Shown: positions 46,501-57,244, counted from the first letter of the stretch. The stretch: 64,000 nt of DNA from Apostichopus japonicus (GCF_037975245.1 NC_092579.1:3992001-4056000); one strand, 5' to 3'. Program-made: numbers and translations. The notes: generated by a model not told the origin, from the sequence alone.

Positions 46501-49010
46501 CCTGTTATATGAAGGAACATTAAATCTCATTGATATCACTTAAAAAGGAATGAGCCTTTTTGTTTCAGTCATGACCTTCAGGTATTGCCTTCTCCTTAAC
46601 TTAAAACGTCATCTGTTGTAAAGCTTTAACGTTTTGTATCACTTTTCTGTATTCTGCAGAAGACTGGCGCTACTAAAGAAGAAAGCCGAACACAAGAAGA
46701 TAGAAAAGAATCTAGATCAGTTGGAAAAAGATTTTTTCACAGGTAGAACATAATATATTTAATGAAGTTCATGTAAAGATGATAAGTTATTTAAATTATA
46801 TCATATACATTTCTTTTTTAAATTCCCCCCCAAAAAATGCTCCAAGCAAGTTTCTGTTTTGAAAGTAATGGAGGTGATTGGTGACAAAAGGCTGCTGTGC
46901 TATTAATAATTTACCTGGTAAAGCAAGATCATGAAATTTTTGCACAATTGCAAAGAATTTTGAATCCACAGATTTGTAGTATTTTCATTATTCTACTGTC
47001 AACAGGATTCAGTAACATAAAACTTGCTTTAACAAATTCAAAACAATTCATTGTCCCCTGCTTTTAATTTGTTTAAATTTTATCATGATTTATATTAAAA
47101 CATGGAAGGAAATGTCTGTAAGTTTTACAAAGAGCTTTTAACCATATGTGCTATTATTAGGACATATGAACCCAGGCACTAAATAAAGTTGCAAAAGTTA
47201 AAAAATTTGTCAAACTGGTAATAATCTTGAAAACCACTACAGCAAGATAATGTCAATTCTGTTTTTGAAAAAATATCTTTGCAATGTCATGTTTTCTCTT
47301 TCTGGTACAGTCATTAAATCTAAAGAGATATTATGTTTGTGTAAAAGTTGGCCTGACATTTCGATCCTAGCAGGATCTTCTTCAGAGGCTGTATGACAAG
47401 TAACAGTATAACAGAAGGGACAAATACAAGCAGAGAATACAATACAGACATGTTGATGAGCAGGGTGAAACACAAAAGAGATAGATGTAAGAGGATTAGT
47501 AGACAAGGGATGGAGCGAAGAAAGAAACCAACAGGGGGAGGAGGAGAGGTAGGAGATAAACTGTAGAGAGACAAAGAGAGGACTAAGGGAAGATATTATG
47601 TTTGCAAAAGTTAACTGTATCAAGTTTTTACTATCAGTAATGTAAAGGTTACCCTCATATTTGTGCCTTCATATTCACTTCTAGAAAAAATTGCTTTTGG
47701 TGATGTGGCAAGATGTCCTCCACAGTTTACAGCCAAACCCAGAGGAGGGAAAGCCACAGAAAAGGTAAGTTTCAAACCAGAAAGAAGTTAATATGGCTCT
47801 TGATTGACATTAACTAGTGCTGCAAACTAAACAAAACACAACCTCTTGTCTGTTATTATGCGATAGATTAAGAATATTTCTATGTATGTATGTGGTGATA
47901 AAATGGTTCAGATGGATTCATTGTTTCTTGACAGTTCAAATGGTAGATTAATCACATATTACATATGGTATTGTTTTATAAACAACAAGAAATGGCTTGC
48001 AGTAGTATCACCTAAGGCTCAATATGTATAATTTTGATAAAGATACATATTGCCCGTTAGGCAACAAAGAATTTTTTTACTGACCATCAAATCACAAGTG
48101 ACCCACAAAGAGTACCTACTGCAACATGAAAACTTCATCTTAAGATCTTGTTGCTCTTAGCTCAAGATATTTAAATGTGACATACCTTAATTTGTAGTGT
48201 CCAATGAAACCGCCAAGTGTTCATGCTACTTTGGTTTAATCAGTGACATGCGCCCCTGGTATTCAAGGTGGGGTCGCTACCCCTGTTAGCGTCATCAAAC
48301 GATTTTGGAGGTTCATCAAAAACAAAGCAAAAACAAACTGAATTGCTGCTATTCGTGGCAAAGAAAAAGGTGGAAAGTCTTGAACATAAATTGCTTGAAA
48401 ACAAAAGTTGTAAATTTCAACACCCTTTGTGCAACTGAGCACCTTCATAGTCATATAAAACTTTTTCAAAAGGTGGAAAGTCTTGAACACAATTGCTTGA
48501 AAACAAAAGATGCAAATTTCAACACCATTTTGCAACTGTGCACCTTCATATTCATATTAAAAAGGTAGTGGTTACCTTCTCCCCATAAACCACCTTCCTA
48601 ACATCTGCGGGAGGGTTGCCAAGCTCAAGAAGGTGAAAACTGGGGTCAATAGGCCAAAAAAATGTTTGAATACGAGTGACCTCCATACTTTGGTAACTCT
48701 CTGATCAGATTCATCGTTGTTGGTTAAGTCATATGTTTCTCTTTTGGTAAGCCATTATTATTATTATTATTATGATTTATTTTTCTTAAATTTATAGAGC
48801 GGTAAGAAGCAACTTCATCTGAGTGCAATGCTATCAAAGAACGCTACTGCTCCTGCCAAACACCAAGAAAGCAGTTCCTCCAAGTACAAGAAACGGAAAG
48901 CCATGACTCTATACGAGAGGAAGGCGTTCGACGAGAAACAGAGTGCGGCTATAGAAGCCTACAGAAAAGTTAAAATGCAAAGGATGTCAGGAGGAGGGAA
49001 TCGAAGGTGA
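43435..49010 (+). CDS. CCDC137: CCDC137 homologue (coiled-coil domain-containing 137)
   Basis: Six coding exons: 43435-43505, 44757-44935, 45105-45276, 46660-46742, 47685-47764 and 48798-49010. They total 798 nt (265 aa; the human protein is about 289). The protein is Lys/Arg/Glu-rich. Points of agreement with vertebrate CCDC137 are a basic N terminus, a segment EEGEKMDAFVQRVSSSANKK, the hallmark KIAFGDVARCPPQFTAKPRG, then LSAMLSK and a C-terminal helix DEKQSAAIEAYRKVKMQR. The start has A at -3 and G at +4. CCDC137 is known as a nuclear/nucleolar, RNA-associated, chromosome-bound protein; its role here is inferred from homology. Polyadenylation signals follow at 49570 and 50378. Confidence 0.9.
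44090..44330. repeat. dispersed repeat, inverted partner at 51185-51430
   Basis: Phrases GCCACAGTTGTAAA, AATATGTTCATGT and AATATGTGGCAGGC-like recur in reverse complement at 51185-51430. It lies in CCDC137 intron 1. Confidence 0.75.
44757..44935 (+). CDS. CCDC137: CCDC137 exon 2
   Basis: Acceptor TTTTACAG. The exon encodes EQKRWEEKQDVAPINPGEQS and then a Lys/Glu helix ending IEIAALEE. Donor AGAG|GTAAAA. Confidence 0.9.
45105..45276 (+). CDS. CCDC137: CCDC137 exon 3
   Basis: Encodes GIKPVTYPEEGEKMDAFVQR and then NKKIREERMKILVNS, the conserved mid-region of the family. Borders AATGTAG|TGG and AGAG|GTAAAT. Confidence 0.9.
45980..46243. repeat. 53-bp minisatellite, about 5 units
   Basis: Units of TCAAATTCACTCATACTGCT followed by ACATGGTCTATGCTAACTCT and a TATAT tail. 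It lies in CCDC137 intron 3. Confidence 0.9.
46660..46742 (+). CDS. CCDC137: CCDC137 exon 4
   Basis: Short basic helix RLALLKKKAEHKKIEKNLDQ followed by LEKDFFTG. Borders TCTGCAG|A and ACAG|GTAGAA. Confidence 0.88.
47300..47605. repeat. retroelement-end-like repeat in intron 4
   Basis: TTTCGATCCTAGCAGGATCT followed by TCTTCAG is a phrase found at the ends of many metazoan Penelope-like or similar elements. Near-identical AAGAGATATTATGTTTG(TG) / GGAAGATATTATGTTTGCA phrases bracket the segment (47317 and 47588) like direct repeats. Confidence 0.45.
47685..47764 (+). CDS. CCDC137: CCDC137 exon 5
   Basis: Carries the family signature KIAFGDVARCPPQFTAKPRG. Borders ACTTCTAG|AAA and GAAAAG|GTAAGT. 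Confidence 0.93.
48364..48568. repeat. two-copy tandem repeat, about 103 bp
   Basis: AAAGGTGGAAAGTCTTGAAC and the following sequence through GCACCTTCATA occur twice in a row in CCDC137 intron 5. Confidence 0.85.
48798..49010 (+). CDS. CCDC137: CCDC137 exon 6 with stop
   Basis: SGKKQLHLSAMLSKNATAPA, then YERKAFDEKQSAAIEAYRKV and a GGGNRR C terminus. Stop TGA at 49008-49010. Confidence 0.92.
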   Translation, partial: SGKKQLHLSAMLSKNATAPAKHQESSSSKYKKRKAMTLYERKAFDEKQSAAIEAYRKVKMQRMSGGGNRR

Positions 49011-49569
49011 TGGATATTCATGACTGGTATATGGATGGAAGAGAAACGCATGTTATGCCCTTTACTGCAGAGGAAAGAGGATCAGATGGATGGAAACGAC
49101 CCCCATCAGAAGTAAAGGTTCCTAGCATCTGGGAGGCCGTGGGTTTACCACACACGTCAGTCAAGATTAAAGCATGTTGCTCTTTCGGTGTCATTCCCTG
49201 AATTTCTGCATCAAAAGTGATCCTCCAAATTATAAAAGAATTCTGCATTACAGTTAACCTGTTAATGGACAGTATTAAGTGGATTTAACAATTGAACTTG
49301 CTGCTGTAGCTTGGTGGAATGCCTGCATTCCAGGTGGATCATTAACATAAGTTAGAAACAAATGGGGATGAAGAGCCAGACATTTAATGCAAACCAGCTA
49401 TTGATGCAATTGACCATAAGGAGACAAAGGGTTACAGCCTGCAGGTGGAACGGGCTGTAACCCAAACTGAAACTTTTGCGCCAGTTTTACCAAATAAGGG
49501 TAAAGGCATCTTTAGTATTTTTTAAACCTAAACTTAAAATTTGAGTAATTGTGAAGATTGCATAAAGAC

Positions 49570-49575
49570 AATAAA
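49570..49575 (+). terminator. polyadenylation signal AATAAA
   Basis: First canonical signal, 560 bp after the CCDC137 stop. A second lies at 50378-50383; which is used cannot be told from the sequence. Confidence 0.45.
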
Positions 49576-50377
49576 AGAGGAAAAAAGGAAAGTGAGCACA
49601 TACTTCCGTTTACCGACCCCCGAAATATTGCATGGGCCATTTGTCAATTGCGTCTCATGGATTGTATAGTGTTATGTATAATCCATAGAGAGGTTTCCTT
49701 TGTTCTTGTCACGTACATTTAAAGGAGTGTTTGCACCTCATCATTGATAGATTTCTTAGCAGAACGTTTTACTTTAATGTATTCTATATGATATTGTGCA
49801 ACCTAAAATGGTTTTAACTCCCAGTGGATCCCTCTCTATGTGTATTTCTATGTATCTCTGAGTGATTAAAAGTAGCCTTACTAGACAGGGGGCCGGTCTG
49901 GCAGTATCAACAGGAAAAATTTGGAAAGCCATAAACCAAGTATGCAAAAAATTTTATCAAGATTAGGTTCTTAGGAATACTATTTAAACGACACTATTTA
50001 AGCAAGAGATCAAAAGAAAATAAGTTGGAAAATGTTAACATATTTTATTAGGAGAACTTTTGGCTTAAGCTAGAATTAGATTTGAAGCAGGGACCTTGAT
50101 GGTTATTTCTGACCAGCACTCGCATCCTAAGTTAATATGGGCAGCTTCTTAATGTAGAATGGATGGCACAAGGGTATGGTGTGCAACAAGGCTGTATTCC
50201 TGGTCTCACTGTTTCAAATCTAATTATGATTTATATCGTTTTATTCTATTAAACTGATATTTATGATGCAAGATCTCATTTAAACTTTTTTTGAAGATTC
50301 TCTAGGTTGTCATGGATTGTGTTGAATATGAGTTGCATTAAAATGACAACTGTTGAACACTTAACCTTCTATTTACA

Positions 50378-50383
50378 AATAAA
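50378..50383 (+). terminator. distal polyadenylation signal AATAAA
   Basis: Followed about 25 bp later by a GT-rich stretch (GTGTGTTTATTC), the usual downstream element, so it is a good candidate for the CCDC137 transcript end. Confidence 0.5.
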
Positions 50384-50704
50384 TATGTAAGTGAAAGCTA
50401 AACATCAAGTGTGTTTATTCTTTTGAGTATTTTCCCCTTCATTTTTAAGGCTTACAAGTTCCAATACCCCTCCCCCCCCCCACCTCCACCAGTATCCGCA
50501 CATCCATGGCACTCTTCTGTATCATGCTTGGATTAAATTGATATTACTATGTACGGTATCTGAACATTTTCATTGACCTCCACCCTAGCTGCTAGCAGCA
50601 AATATTTCACCTTTTAGTTTCGAATCTGCGTAATTTCTTAGAAAGAGACAAAGAATCGAAAGGAAAGCAAATTATGTGAAGACTTGTGTGTGTTCTGAAT
50701 CAAA

Positions 50705-50816
50705 ATGAAAGAATCGTTCAATAGAACAGTTAGTGTTCTCAGAAACTTATATAGGATCGTGCACCCTCCATCAGATGAACTTCAAAAATTTCCACGGTCT
50801 CAGAATCTCAGTGAAG
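50705..50816 (+). other. possible upstream exon of EEF2KMT or short LYR-like frame
   Basis: An ATG at 50705 opens MKESFNRTVSVLRNLYRIV, ending at donor GAAG|GTAAGC. Joined to the acceptor at 51698 it stops after a few codons, so it would be 5' UTR. The LYR tripeptide may be coincidence. Confidence 0.3.
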
Positions 50817-51184
50817 GTAAGCGTTAGCAATAAAAATGGCTTTAGTGTATTATGTAAAATCAAAGATATCGTTTCATATGATGTAGATTTTGGCCCTCAT
50901 AGTTTTGTCTCATTGGCAACTTGGCAAGTATGAAGCAGCTACAGAAATCGCCATTCATGAACATGATGCAAGTGTAGAATGTAAACCAATGCTAGTACTA
51001 GTTCCGCTAAATCTCCACAGTGCGTATCCACTATAAATGTCATACTCATAGACATGTGCAGGCACTCCCAACGATACGTTAAATTTTGAATGTGTGATAA
51101 AATATAAGCAGAAGGTTAGGCCGATCGACGACTCCAATTCTAAGTTCACAACATAACAAACTAAAATGTCAGCATTAATTAACC

Positions 51185-51430
51185 ATCAATTAGTCTGCAA
51201 CGCCTGCCACATATTTTTCTTGTATCAACTAGGGTCTTTGGGTGAACACTGAATGATTAACTACACAGTAGACATGAACATATTTCAACAAAGTGTTGAC
51301 ACAAAGAGCCTTATAGTATGAAGAAGATATGCAGGCTAATTGTTGAGCCTGAGGTTGGTTTACAACTGTGGCAGGTCAATTATGTAATTGCAAGTCTTTC
51401 CTATCTATAGCATGCTATAATTAGAGCCAA
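51185..51430. repeat. dispersed repeat, inverted partner of 44090-44330
   Basis: Reverse-complement match to the intron 1 repeat of CCDC137, including CTGCCACATATTTTTCTTG and ATAGCATGCTATA. Confidence 0.75.
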
Positions 51431-51735
51431 TAAAGCAGGTCTTTAAATCCCATTACCCTGTTTTCAAGAAGCAGATTCTGTGTCTATATTACACCTTATG
51501 GATACTTAAAATGTTTGCTAGACTTTTTGTAAGATTTTTTGCTGAATGGTTCAATGCTCAGTGAATTTTTGTTCCAATTTATTTGATTAATTCAACTTGC
51601 ATCAGAATTTATGGAAATAAATTTCAGTTGAGTTGTTTTAAATTGAAGTCTAATATTCTTACAGTACCAGTTTGATATGCTCCATGTTTACCTTTCAGGA
51701 CATTCAAGACTACTGTGACACTTATCATGTAGAGG

Positions 51736-51834
51736 ATGGATCCTGAACAGCCAAATAGAACTGCTCAATTCAAAGAGGTTCAAGTCTGCTTTTTCCAAAA
51801 AGTGCCCGCTAAAGAAATCTTTAAAAAAGTCAGT
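51736..51834 (+). CDS. EEF2KMT: EEF2KMT exon 1
   Basis: 33 codons, MDPEQPNRTAQFKEVQVCFF onward. The donor is taken as AGT|GTGAGC because it keeps phase 0 with exon 2. A 3' splice site at 51698 implies a spliced 5' UTR. Confidence 0.82.
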
Positions 51835-54800
51835 GTGAGCAGAATTTTGCAAATTATAAGCAACAAATGTAAAATTTAGATTGCCAGATCTGGCTCATGG
51901 CTGTTCCGTTTGTAGCCTACATGTTTCCATCAGCCAAATTCATTGAACAAAAGTGAAAGGTATAATAAATTAAATAATGTATCCTTTCAATTTAGCACTG
52001 TAATTTACAGTGCTATGAATTCTATGTAACTGTTTTACCATAGATATATAGAAAACCAGTCTTCTCCAATTTAATACAAGACGTTTTATCACTTGATCAC
52101 CTGTACCCCAACTGGAATTCATTTTTACAGTATATATTTAAAGGAATGCATGACTCCACTGTTCATGTTTTCAAGTCTCGCCTTACCAACATACTTGGCT
52201 TTTTTTCTTCGCTACCATATTGTAAAACTCATATGCAGCTTGAAAGAAACAGGTTTATGTGAGTAATGGTAAAGATTAAACACACATTGACAATGGTTTA
52301 TTCATTACAGGAATCAGAATGGATGAAGAAATTAACAACCAGAGAACAAGAGGAAATTCTTCATTTGGTGAGTATTTGGTAGAAATTGTTCTCCCACTCT
52401 CCTGTCCAGTTTTCAGAAACAGCTCTCCCACCATCCTGTAAAGTTTATTGATACATTTTCCCACCCTCCTGTCCAATTATAGAAACAGTTCTCCCACCCT
52501 CCTGTAGAGTTTATTGACACAGTTTTCCCACCCTCCTGTCCAGTTTATTGAAACAGTTCTCCCACCCTCCTGTCCAGTTTGTGGAAGCAGTCCCCCCCCC
52601 CCGCCTGTCCAGTTTATAAAGCAGTTCTCCCACCCTGTCCAGTTTATTAAAAAGTTCTCCCACCCTCCTGTCCAGTTTATAGAAGCAGTTCTCCTCCCCC
52701 CCTGTCCAGTTTATAGAAGCAGTTCTCCCACCCTGTCCAGTTTATTAAAAAGTTCTCCCTCCTGTTCACCCTCCTGTCCAGATTATAGAAGCAGTTCTCC
52801 CTCCCCCCCCCCCTCGTTCCTGTCCAGTTTATAGGAGCAGTTCTCCCACCCTTCTCTCCAGTTTATATGAAAATTCCTCTTTTTAGATGTTAAGAATATG
52901 TACATTACATTATTATTGTTATTCAGATATGCCCATACAGTAGCTCATTTATCTTACTTATTCCTCTTCACCAGGTCAAACATTTTCCACAACTATCCCA
53001 TTCACATTCCCTGTCATATTTTTGGAAGCAGACAAATTGTTTCAGGAAATAATTTATCCAGTATCGCATCGCCCGACTGCTACAACAATTGGTCACGCTG
53101 CTTTAAAACTGTAAAGATCTATAGCAGTTTCTACACACTACACAGGAACTATAGTCTTGAACGAGAGAAATAATTCAGAACCTTTCCAAAATGCTACACA
53201 AAAATTTGAACACTAAATTATTCCCTGGGATTGTGCATATGAGAAAAGTTTAGAATTAAAGTTTGTTTGTAGTATAAAAATGTTGTTATTTTTGCACACT
53301 GTAACAGTTTATTTGTATATGCCTGGTGGTCCTAGACATAATAAGACCCTCATTAACTCTTGTCTCTGATTGTCTTTGATCCCCCACAATCCCTGATTCA
53401 GCTGGGTATGACATCCATATTAATGGTATTCATTTTTCTTTTGTCCCTTTCTCATCTTCTTAAAGCTGACCAGTGCCAAGTCTGGCTTTACTCAATTCTT
53501 TTATCTCCCTGCAGACTGTTCTATCCGAGATCAATGAAAACTTTCCTATAGCCTTGGAACACCAAAAGAAATTCTTGAAAGCATTTATTCAACTGGTAAG
53601 AAATATTGAATGATTTTGGGTGTGGGAAGAGTGTATTGTCAGGGCAGGGTCAGGACACTTTTGGTTTGGAAGCTAAAATTTGCAGTTTCAGATTTTGTGA
53701 CTCATCAATCAAGTTGAGTCGAGTCAGGAGTTTATCTGGCTTGAGTGATATCCTTGGTGGAGATGCTGTAGATAAAAAATTGTTTGCTATATGATAATCA
53801 GTGTATAATAGAAGTAATTAATTATGCATAACATATTTTGGGCTTCTTAGCACTTTCCATAGTGTTAGCAATACGGCAAGATGTCATTGTAAAACGTGCC
53901 GCTATGGATCTTGGGAATTATATTGCCATTTTACAATATTTTTTTAATACCCTACTATTCAGTAGGAAACAATTTTATTGTTTGTTTTAAATTACAAATT
54001 ACCTGATATTTGTAATGTATTAAGAGTTTTTAGATTTCCTGTCTAAATTTGACATTTTGTGTTACCGGATTACTCTGAAATATTTGTTCTTCTGTTCCAG
54101 ATGGAAGATGCCAATTTGGAGGTAGCAGATGCTTTATATGAATCCTATGCTGCTCTGATATCCTCCGTGACCATCCAAGAAGAGCTCCACTTCAAAACGT
54201 TTATTCTGGTAGGTACCAATTAGTAACTAGTTCTGAGCGGAATTATTTCAAGAGTACAACAACATGCGTATGAGTACAGTACCAGTGGAATTCTCCTTGC
54301 TATCAGTACAAGTACACCGCTCAATGCATGAGTACCAACACTGAATCTAACCATAATTTTATTTCCTTATTCATTATTCTAGGAAGAAGGTGGGATGTTG
54401 ACACTAGAAGAATCAACAAGGATGTTGTCTCATGGAACAACGGGACTACAGATCTGGCCTGCTGCTCTGTGGTTAGCTGAGTGGATATTAGAGAATCCCG
54501 ATGTCTTTGAAAATAAGTACGCCCTCTAAGCTACATTGATAGCATTTCTAGTATTGAATGGTAATATTTGTACTATTTCTTCATACCTGATATTGTTACC
54601 AGTCCTCAAAACATGATCACTTATGGTGTCCAAGAACTTAGCTTTTCAAACACACTTTTTTCAATATTTTGTAAATTTAGCCTGCATTAAAAAAAAAGAA
54701 GATTAGTTTGAAGGATCATTGATCTCATTGCATCCAACGTTTAGTTTGCTAAAATTTGCTTAAAGTTGTCAAAAGGTGTGGAGAGGGTGGGAGGTGGTGG

Positions 54801-56714
54801 TGGAGATAAGAAAATATGATATATTTGGTTATTGAGATTAATATTGAGACTAATGAGACAACAAACTTTCTAATTGAACAATATAAATTAATGAATTAAA
54901 TTATGATGATTAAATATATCCCTATTTCCATTTCTTTTAGATCTGTCCTCGAGTTAGGCTGTGGTGTAGGATTCACTGGATTATTCACTGCATTGACTTG
55001 CAATGTTCAACAGTACGTCTTCACAGATTGGCACAGAAAAGTTCTGCAGTCGCTATGCCGTAATCTGAATTTAAATTTGAAACAGAGACGAGATGCTAGG
55101 CTCTGCAGAAACTGTTTGGATAATTTTGATAATCCTGATTCTGATTCTGACATAATTTGTACAACATTGAGATATTCAGCTGACACTTTAAGCGTTGGAT
55201 CTTGTAAGCAATTGAAGAAATCTGGAAGAGATTGTGTTGAAAGATGGCAGGATTCCTCTAAATTAGAGAGCTGTAGTTGCAAATTAACTCTGGGCGAACG
55301 TAAAGACAAAAGAACTAAGGTTGATAAATCAAGTTATGGTCCAGAAGGAATAGAAATAACTGGGGGTGAAAACACTTCTCTTGATGGTATGGAGGAGGAG
55401 GAGGAGGAGGAGGAGGAGGATCTTCTGGAAGTCATCGGTGATGGCAAAGAGGATGGAGCTGGTGGAACTGTCCATTTAGCCTCCTTAGACTGGGAGCAGG
55501 CGGACTGTGAAGTCAAGAGATTTGTGAAGCCAGATGTTGTTTTAGCTGCTGGTAAGATCTATTCTCTGTGGTTTTGAAAGAAACTAACAAGTCATTTTAT
55601 AACAAGTTTAAAGGTACTATAAAGTGAGGAAGTGTACTCGGTGGTACAAGGACAGGAATTTGGTTTCGATTGTCAGTGTGGTAATCTAACTAACTCATTT
55701 ACAGTATGTAGGCCTAGATTAGACTATTTAATTTTTATGAGTGGTTGATTTACATGAAATTTCAACAGTTCACAGATGCAAATTGATGAATATCTATATA
55801 TATATTTAACAAAATTATGCATCATTCCAACAAGGACATGATCAATAAAATAGTCCCAAAGACAGAAACCGATGAAAGTTGTAAGTAAAAGACCTCTCTC
55901 TGTAAGTGCGATAGTTTGATGAGGTCTATAACCACAGAATGCTCATGTGTGTGTGAGTGACAGGACAAGAGTTATAGCACAAACAGTTGCTTTATGCCAA
56001 AATAACTCAAAACCAACATCTCTAACTTTCTTCAAAGATGTTATTTTTGAGCCAAAGTTATTACCTTCCTTGGCGGAGACGCTGAAAATGTTCCTTAACA
56101 ATCAAAGAGGAAATGAAGTCACTGCCTACATCGCTTCTTCTGTTCGAAACGAGGAAACTTTTGCTCATTTTCTGAGCGAAATAGGTGAGTGTTGTTCCTG
56201 GCTGCATGTAAAGCCAATATATGTGAGTGTCCACTGGGTCATCAGGAAAGGTTTTTAGATAACTCAAATGGAGAAAAAGTCTTGTTCTGATGTGGAAGCT
56301 CGCAAAAATTTCCTTTAGAAACCAGGCCAGTTGTTGAATGTGTTTTGCCCTCCTTTATGGTCTTGGAAGGTGGTTTAAGTTTACTGTATACAATTCCTGT
56401 GGCTTTTTATTCTTTGTATTTATTTGAACTACCAAACGAATTTCTAATTGTTGTAATCATACTGTATCAGCAGAAAGATAAATTTACTGAGAATCACCTC
56501 TCCCCTCCAATCCCCTTCCCACCCCCCCCCCCACTCCATAAAAATCAAACAAAATGGATTGACCAGAGTTCAGACTTATCAGCATTTGCAATGTTTTTTT
56601 TTTATAGATTCATCTGAAATTGAAGCAGAAGAAGTAAATGGTCCCTCGAAAGAAATATTCCATTTCGATAGATCCTGTCCTATGAAACTTCTGAAACTTT
56701 ACTCCAGAAAATAG
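51736..56714 (+). CDS. EEF2KMT: eEF2-lysine methyltransferase (FAM86 family)
   Basis: Eight coding exons: 51736-51834, 52311-52367, 53515-53595, 54101-54208, 54383-54516, 54941-55551, 56038-56184 and 56608-56714. They total 1,344 nt, 447 aa (human is 330). The enzyme trimethylates a lysine of elongation factor 2 using S-adenosylmethionine. Evidence: the FAM86 N-terminal helices, LSHGTTGLQIWPAALWLAEW, motif I LELGCGVGFTG (163-173), FTDWHRKVL, LDW (342-344), the family-16 motif ADVIF (363-367), then SSVRNEETFAHFLSEIG. The ATG has an in-frame TAG two codons upstream and A at -3. Residues about 208-335 are an insert rich in Cys, Lys and Asp/Glu ending in an Asp/Glu run (310-320), absent from the human protein. 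Confidence 0.93.
52311..52367 (+). CDS. EEF2KMT: EEF2KMT exon 2
   Basis: 19 codons (ESEWMKKLTTREQEEILHL), phase 0/0, borders TTACAG|GAA and TTG|GTGAGT. Confidence 0.9.
52386..52865. repeat. about 36-bp minisatellite in intron 2
   Basis: More than ten variable units of CTCCCACCCTCCTGTCCAGT followed by TTAT(A/T)GAAGCAGTT. The plus-strand open frame over it is an artefact. Confidence 0.9.
53515..53595 (+). CDS. EEF2KMT: EEF2KMT exon 3
   Basis: 27 codons, TVLSEINENFPIALEHQKKF onward, phase 0/0; matches the human region before KYARCFLSELI. Confidence 0.9.
54101..54208 (+). CDS. EEF2KMT: EEF2KMT exon 4
   Basis: 36 codons, MEDANLEVADALYESYAALI onward, phase 0/0. Confidence 0.9.
54383..54516 (+). 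CDS. EEF2KMT: EEF2KMT exon 5
   Basis: Encodes EEGGMLTLEESTRMLSHGTT and then AALWLAEWILENP, one of the best-conserved FAM86 stretches. Ends in phase 2. Confidence 0.94.
54941..55551 (+). CDS. EEF2KMT: EEF2KMT exon 6: SAM-binding core and acidic insert
   Basis: 611 nt. Motif I LELGCGVGFTG at the start, FTDW (post-I), the long insert with a (GAG)n-encoded Glu run, then ASLDWEQ and FVKPDVVLAA. Ends in phase 1. Confidence 0.94.
56038..56184 (+). CDS. EEF2KMT: EEF2KMT exon 7
   Basis: Starts with the DVIF motif (human DVLY), then ETLKMFLNNQRGNEVTAYIA and SSVRNEETF. Borders TTCAAAG|AT and ATAG|GTGAGT. Confidence 0.93.
56608..56714 (+). CDS. EEF2KMT: EEF2KMT exon 8 with stop
   Basis: C-terminal 35 residues ending MKLLKLYSRK, then TAG at 56712-56714. 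Confidence 0.88.
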
Positions 56715-56825
56715 AAAAGGAAGCCGGATGCCTTCAGGCGAAGCTTACAGTATCAACATACCAGCAGACTGCATATGTGAGACTTGGATGGGATAAGAAA
56801 CTGGACAAAATCAAAGAAACTTCTG

Positions 56826-56868
56826 GCTAGAATGAGATTCAAACCAGTGATATCAGATCACAAGCGGT
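56826..56868 (-). mobile_element. partial tRNA-derived SINE, minus orientation
   Basis: On the minus strand CTGGTTTGAATCTCATTC carries a B-box-like core. It abuts the plus-strand SINE head to head, 110 bp after the EEF2KMT stop. Confidence 0.45.
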
Positions 56869-57146
56869 CGGTGATGTGGCCGAGTGGGTGAAGACGATGG
56901 CATTTGAAGCAATGAGGCTTCGCAATCGGGAAGTTCTGCGTTCGATCCCCGGCTGGGTCATAGTAAGGTGGGTTTTTTCATCCAAGGGCAATCTACGATT
57001 TTCCCCTCTGAAATTACTTTCTAAATTGAAAAGATTCCAAATTAGAGTTAAAATGTTGAATTGGAAGCCATGTGACATGTAAGTTGTAATCCAGTTGCCC
57101 TTGCGGGTTTCTCCCAAATAACTGGTGATTATTATTATTATTATGG
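56868..57146 (+). mobile_element. tRNA-Leu-like SINE with (ATT)n tail
   Basis: A box TGGCCGAGTGG (56877-56887) and B box GTTCGATCC (56940-56948) are spaced as in a tRNA-Leu-type gene. The body ends in a run of TTA triplets. Its 3' half recurs at 13859-14000. It lies in the 3' flank of EEF2KMT. Confidence 0.85.
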
Positions 57147-57238
57147 GCTCTGCTTACTGAGATATCCAGTCCTCAGTTAGATGTTCCAATGCTTTGATAG
57201 TGTTGTACTCTACATTAGGTTATTTACATAAAAAATTA

Positions 57239-57244
57239 AATAAA
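57239..57244 (+). terminator. possible EEF2KMT polyadenylation signal AATAAA
   Basis: First canonical signal after the stop. If it is used, the SINE becomes part of the 3' UTR. Confidence 0.4.

Noticed and set aside
47237-47623. Serine/leucine-rich minus-strand frames
   Set aside because: Antisense of a low-complexity purine-rich repeat in CCDC137 intron 4.
48828-49010. Separate 60-residue gene starting at the internal ATG
   Set aside because: It is the end of CCDC137 exon 6; the upstream acceptor and phase tie it to the rest of the gene.
52514-52834. Proline/serine-rich plus-strand open frame
   Set aside because: Produced by the 36-bp minisatellite in EEF2KMT intron 2, with no splice or family support.
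56868-56960. Possible functional tRNA-Leu gene
   Set aside because: A and B boxes are present but the cloverleaf arms do not close and the sequence runs into a SINE body with an ATT tail.
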